Of a DNA stretch of 64,000 nucleotides, positions 60,967 to 64,000 are shown one piece after another. The notes below the pieces were generated by a model. It was not told the origin of the DNA. It searched no databases and saw only the letters and a list, made by a program, of their open reading frames with translations. The position numbers and the translations under genes were made by a program. Each line of letters opens with the position of its first letter. The first letter of the stretch is position 1. The stretch is from Nisaea sp. (GTDB lineage Bacteria > Pseudomonadota > Alphaproteobacteria > Thalassobaculales > Thalassobaculaceae): assembly GCF_034670185.1 (NCBI RefSeq), contig NZ_JAXMNY010000002.1, forward strand, positions 812,927 to 876,926. The letters are read 5' to 3'.

Positions 60967-63900
60967 ATGGCACGGCGCAAGTCGCATGATAGAGACAATC
61001 AGAGGTCTGGTTTGATTACCGGTGACAACGGCCGTGATGCCATCACCGGTTCGTCCGGCGACGACTCGATCTATGGCTATGGCGATCGCGACACGCTCTC
61101 TGGGGCCGGCGGCAATGACCAGCTATTTGGCGGCGACGGCGACGACTATCTCGTCGGTGGAGACGGCGACGACATCCTCTACGGCGAGGACGATAAGGAC
61201 ACGCTGAGCGGCGGCAACGGCAACGACGCTCTCTATGGCGGCGACGGCAAAAACAGCCTCTTCGGAAATAACGGCGACGATTTTCTCCTGGGTGGAGACG
61301 ATAAGGACACGCTGTCCGGCGGATCCGGCAACGACACACTCTCCGGCGGCGCCGGGAACGATGCGCTGCGCGACGATAGCGGAAACAACTATTTCGACGG
61401 CGGTGCCGGCAAGGACAGCATCACAGGCGGTCAGGGCAGCGACACCATCCTCGGCGGCGCTGATGACGATCAGATCATCGGCGGAGCGGGCAATGACAGC
61501 ATCGATGCCGGTGATGGTAACGACACAGTCTCCGGCGATTACAATAACGACACCATCCTGGGCGGCGCAGGCGACGACAAGCTCTATGGTCGCGGCGGCA
61601 ACGACAGCATCGACGGTGGCGCTGGCAACGACCTGATCTCCGGTGGCTGGTCGAACGACACGCTGTCCGGCGGCGATAGCGACGACACAATCTCCGGGTT
61701 GGGCGGTAACGACAGTATCGACGGCGGTGCCGGCGATGACAGCATCAAGGGCGAGTCCGGCAACGACACGATTTCCGGCGGTGACGGTGATGATACCATC
61801 TCCGGCAAAGGCGGCAGCGACAGCATCGATGGCGGTGCCGGTAACGACTATATCCGCGGCGACTATGGCAGCGAGACACTTCTTGGCGGAGCCGGTGAAG
61901 ACACAATATCCGGTGACGGCGGCAACGACCTTATCGATGGCGGCGACGATGCCGACCTGATCATCGCCTCCTCTGGCAGCGACACACTTTCTGGCGGCGC
62001 CGGCGATGACACAATATCCGGCGGCGGCGGCAGCGATGTCTTCTACGGGGGCGATGGTGCGGATTCCATTCTCGCGGGCGATGGCAGCGACAACATCGAC
62101 GGCGGTGCCGGAAACGATGTTCTCAGCGGGGCATCGGGCGACGACACAATTTCTGGCGGCCTCGGCGAGGACACGATTGAGGGCGGCAGCGGCAACGACC
62201 TGTTCGCCGGTTCGGCCGCGGAACTGGACGGCGATCACTTCACGGATCTGGCATTCGGCGAGACCATTCGTCTGACGGACTCCGGTATCTCTGCCGATGC
62301 CGTGACGATGTCCAGCGCGGACGGCGTCACCACGGTCACCATCGATACGGATGGCAACGGCACAGCCGATGTTACCTTCACGCTCGACGGCAGCTTCGGG
62401 GGCGTCACCGCAACCAAATCCGAGGGCGGAACCAACCTGCAATTCTCCGCCGGTCCGCTCTCCGGCACTGCCGGCGACGATGTGCTCTCCGGCACCGGCG
62501 ACGCGGATGTCATATCCGGCCTGGCCGGAAACGACACGCTCTCCGGTAGAGGCGGCGATGACAGCCTTGATGGCGGCGACGGCAACGATCTGATCAGGGC
62601 GGCAAGCGGCAACGACACGCTCGACGGCGGCAACGGCGACGACACGCTTTCCGGCGGCGGCGGCAATGACAGCATCGACGGCGGCGACGGTAACGACGAG
62701 ATCAAGGCAGCCTCCGGCAACGATTCGATTTCAGCGGGCGCAGGTGACGACACGCTCTCCGGCGGTGGTGGCAATGACAGCATCGACGGCGGCGACGGAA
62801 ACGACCTGATCAAGGCCGGCAGCGGCGACGATACGATTTCGGCCGGCGACGGCGACGACACCATCTCCAGCGGCGGCGGCAGCGACAGCGTCGACGGCGG
62901 CGCCGGCAATGATTCCATCCGCGGCGCCTACGGCAGCGAGACCCTCAGCGGCGGCGACGGCGACGAAACCATCTCCGGCGACGGCGGCAACGACCTGATC
63001 GATGGCGGCGCTGATGACGACCTGATCATCGCCTCCTCCGGCAATGACACCCTGTCCGGCGGCAGCGGAGACGACACCGTCGTCGGCGGCGGCGGCAGCG
63101 ATAGCATCGACGGCGGCGCCGGAAATGACCGGTTAACCGGCGATTACGGCAACGACACATTCGACGGCGGGGCCGGCGAGGACACCATCTCCGGGGCCGG
63201 CGGTTCGGATCTGGTCGGGGGCGGCGACGGCGCCGATTCGCTCCTCGGCGGCGATGGCAGCGATACCCTTTATGGCGACGCAGGCAACGACACGCTCGAA
63301 GGCGGGGCTGCCGGCGACACAATCTATGGCGGTTCCGGCAACGATCTGTTCAGCGGCACCGGCGCCGAGATCAACGGCGACCATTTCGCCGATCTGGAAG
63401 CCGGCGAGACCGTCCGCATCACCGGCACCAGCTTCAGCGCCGACAAGGTCACCCTGAGCACCGAGAACGGCATCACCACCGTTGGCATCGATGCCAACGG
63501 CGACGGCTGGCCGGAAATCAGCTTCACCCTGGAAGGCAGCTTCAGCGAGGTCGCCCTGAGCGATGACGGCGGCGCCACCAGCCTGACCTTCGCGACCGGC
63601 CCGCTCACCGGCTCGGCCGGCGACGACAGCCTGACCGGCACCACAGAGGCAGACACAATCTCCGCCGTTGCCGGCAACGACACCCTCGACGGTCTCGCAG
63701 GCGACGACGTGCTGGACGGTGGCGCGGGCAATGACGAGATCACCGGCGGTGCCGGGAACGATGTTCTCGACGGCGGTGCGGGCGACGACACGATTGACGC
63801 AACCGCCGGCACAGACACGGTCAATGCCGGCGACGGCGCGGACGCGATCTATGCCGGTGATTCTGGCGTCGTGGACGGCGGTGCCGGGAACGACACGCTT

Positions 63901-64000
63901 TATGTCGACACGCGCTCGGACCTGGACGGCCTCACTGTCTCGAACATCGAAGACATCGTCATCGCCGACGAGCAAGCGACCGAAGGTGACGATGCCATCA
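60967..64000 (+). CDS. Second RTX calcium-binding protein, 3'-truncated
   Basis: An open frame of at least 1011 codons starts at the ATG at 60967 (GGAG at 60957-60960) and has no stop before the window ends, so the C terminus is missing. After a basic opening (MARRKSHDRDNQRSGLITGD) it is almost entirely RTX nonapeptides of the GGxGxDxUx type. Two LNGD-type spacer modules are present at about 62200-62455 (DLFAGSAAELDGDHFTDL) and 63346-63600 (DLFSGTGAEINGDHFADL). There is no signal peptide, so type I secretion is likely. It is probably a paralogue or partner of the 5304-residue protein upstream. The last readable segment, VSNIEDIVIADEQATEGDDA, suggests another RTX block follows. Confidence 0.88.
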   Translation, partial: MARRKSHDRDNQRSGLITGDNGRDAITGSSGDDSIYGYGDRDTLSGAGGNDQLFGGDGDDYLVGGDGDDILYGEDDKDTLSGGNGNDALYGGDGKNSLFGNNGDDFLLGGDDKDTLSGGSGNDTLSGGAGNDALRDDSGNNYFDGGAGKDSITGGQGSDTILGGADDDQIIGGAGNDSIDAGDGNDTVSGDYNNDTILGGAGDDKLYGRGGNDSIDGGAGNDLISGGWSNDTLSGGDSDDTISGLGGNDSIDGGAGDDSIKGESGNDTISGGDGDDTISGKGGSDSIDGGAGNDYIRGDYGSETLLGGAGEDTISGDGGNDLIDGGDDADLIIASSGSDTLSGGAGDDTISGGGGSDVFYGGDGADSILAGDGSDNIDGGAGNDVLSGASGDDTISGGLGEDTIEGGSGNDLFAGSAAELDGDHFTDLAFGETIRLTDSGISADAVTMSSADGVTTVTIDTDGNGTADVTFTLDGSFGGVTATKSEGGTNLQFSAGPLSGTAGDDVLSGTGDADVISGLAGNDTLSGRGGDDSLDGGDGNDLIRAASGNDTLDGGNGDDTLSGGGGNDSIDGGDGNDEIKAASGNDSISAGAGDDTLSGGGGNDSIDGGDGNDLIKAGSGDDTISAGDGDDTISSGGGSDSVDGGAGNDSIRGAYGSETLSGGDGDETISGDGGNDLIDGGADDDLIIASSGNDTLSGGSGDDTVVGGGGSDSIDGGAGNDRLTGDYGNDTFDGGAGEDTISGAGGSDLVGGGDGADSLLGGDGSDTLYGDAGNDTLEGGAAGDTIYGGSGNDLFSGTGAEINGDHFADLEAGETVRITGTSFSADKVTLSTENGITTVGIDANGDGWPEISFTLEGSFSEVALSDDGGATSLTFATGPLTGSAGDDSLTGTTEADTISAVAGNDTLDGLAGDDVLDGGAGNDEITGGAGNDVLDGGAGDDTIDATAGTDTVNAGDGADAIYAGDSGVVDGGAGNDTLYVDTRSDLDGLTVSNIEDIVIADEQATEGDDAI
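61820..63100 (+). repeat. Long-range internal duplication in the second RTX gene
   Basis: A segment of about 70 codons near 61820-62035 recurs at about 62887-63100. Shared landmarks include IRGDYGSETL/IRGAYGSETL, ISGDGGNDLIDGG and DLIIASSGSDTL/DLIIASSGNDTL. The DLIIASSG sites are 1065 bp (355 codons) apart, and the LNGD modules that follow are 1146 bp apart, so a unit of roughly 1.1 kb appears duplicated and then diverged. Confidence 0.7.

Overview
The window looks like chromosomal DNA of a GC-rich alphaproteobacterium, probably a marine Rhodospirillales-type heterotroph. This rests on gene content: an Fnr-type regulator with rhizobial/FnrL cysteine spacing, the aerobic box pathway for benzoate, a membrane-bound formate dehydrogenase with the DUF3305/DUF3306 group, an ars cluster with arsJ, and very large RTX proteins. 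No phage, insertion sequence, integrase or CRISPR array was found.

Layout. Bases 1-5070 hold the end of a sensor kinase, an Fnr-family regulator, xanthine phosphoribosyltransferase (gpt, minus), an OmpA-like lipoprotein (minus), tRNA-Arg(ACG) and a CheY-like regulator. Bases 5104-11813 (minus) hold aceK and a four-gene acyl-CoA degradation operon (thiolase, SDR, acyl-CoA dehydrogenase, 3-hydroxyacyl-CoA dehydrogenase). Bases 11941-13344 hold a MazG-like fragment and a soluble chemoreceptor-like protein with its sensor domain at the C terminus. Bases 13356-17946 are an arsenic island: GAPDH and arsJ (minus) diverge from arsR, arsC, acr3 and a cysteine-rich small protein. Bases 18026-21165 encode boxC and boxB (minus), and 21377-24674 the tungstate transporter tupBCA with a convergent regulator.

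Bases 24750-38508 are a formate dehydrogenase locus. Transcribed on minus are DUF3305, DUF3306, a TorD-like chaperone, FdhX, FdhA, FdhB, a small lipoprotein, the cytochrome b subunit, a WD40-cytochrome c fusion, a 43-residue membrane protein and a small cytochrome c. Divergent from these is a 676-residue multi-cluster Fe-S protein. Next to it lies a second minus-strand set (lipoate-ligase-like, DUF6352, DUF6494, a small membrane protein). With tungstate uptake next door, the enzyme may use tungsten. Bases 38644-43547 hold a TPR/O-GlcNAc-transferase-like protein, a cupin, hldE and gmhA (heptose synthesis).

From 43931 to the end the window is dominated by two RTX genes. The first encodes 5304 residues. 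It contains two homogenised 27-bp tandem arrays (30 and 26 units), eight copies of a spacer module, a duplicated beta-sandwich-like domain, a jelly-roll-like domain and eight C-terminal Ca-binding FG-GAP-like repeats. After a GST-like gene on the other strand, a second RTX gene starts at 60967 and stays open to the window end, so it is truncated here. No type I secretion genes lie in the window.
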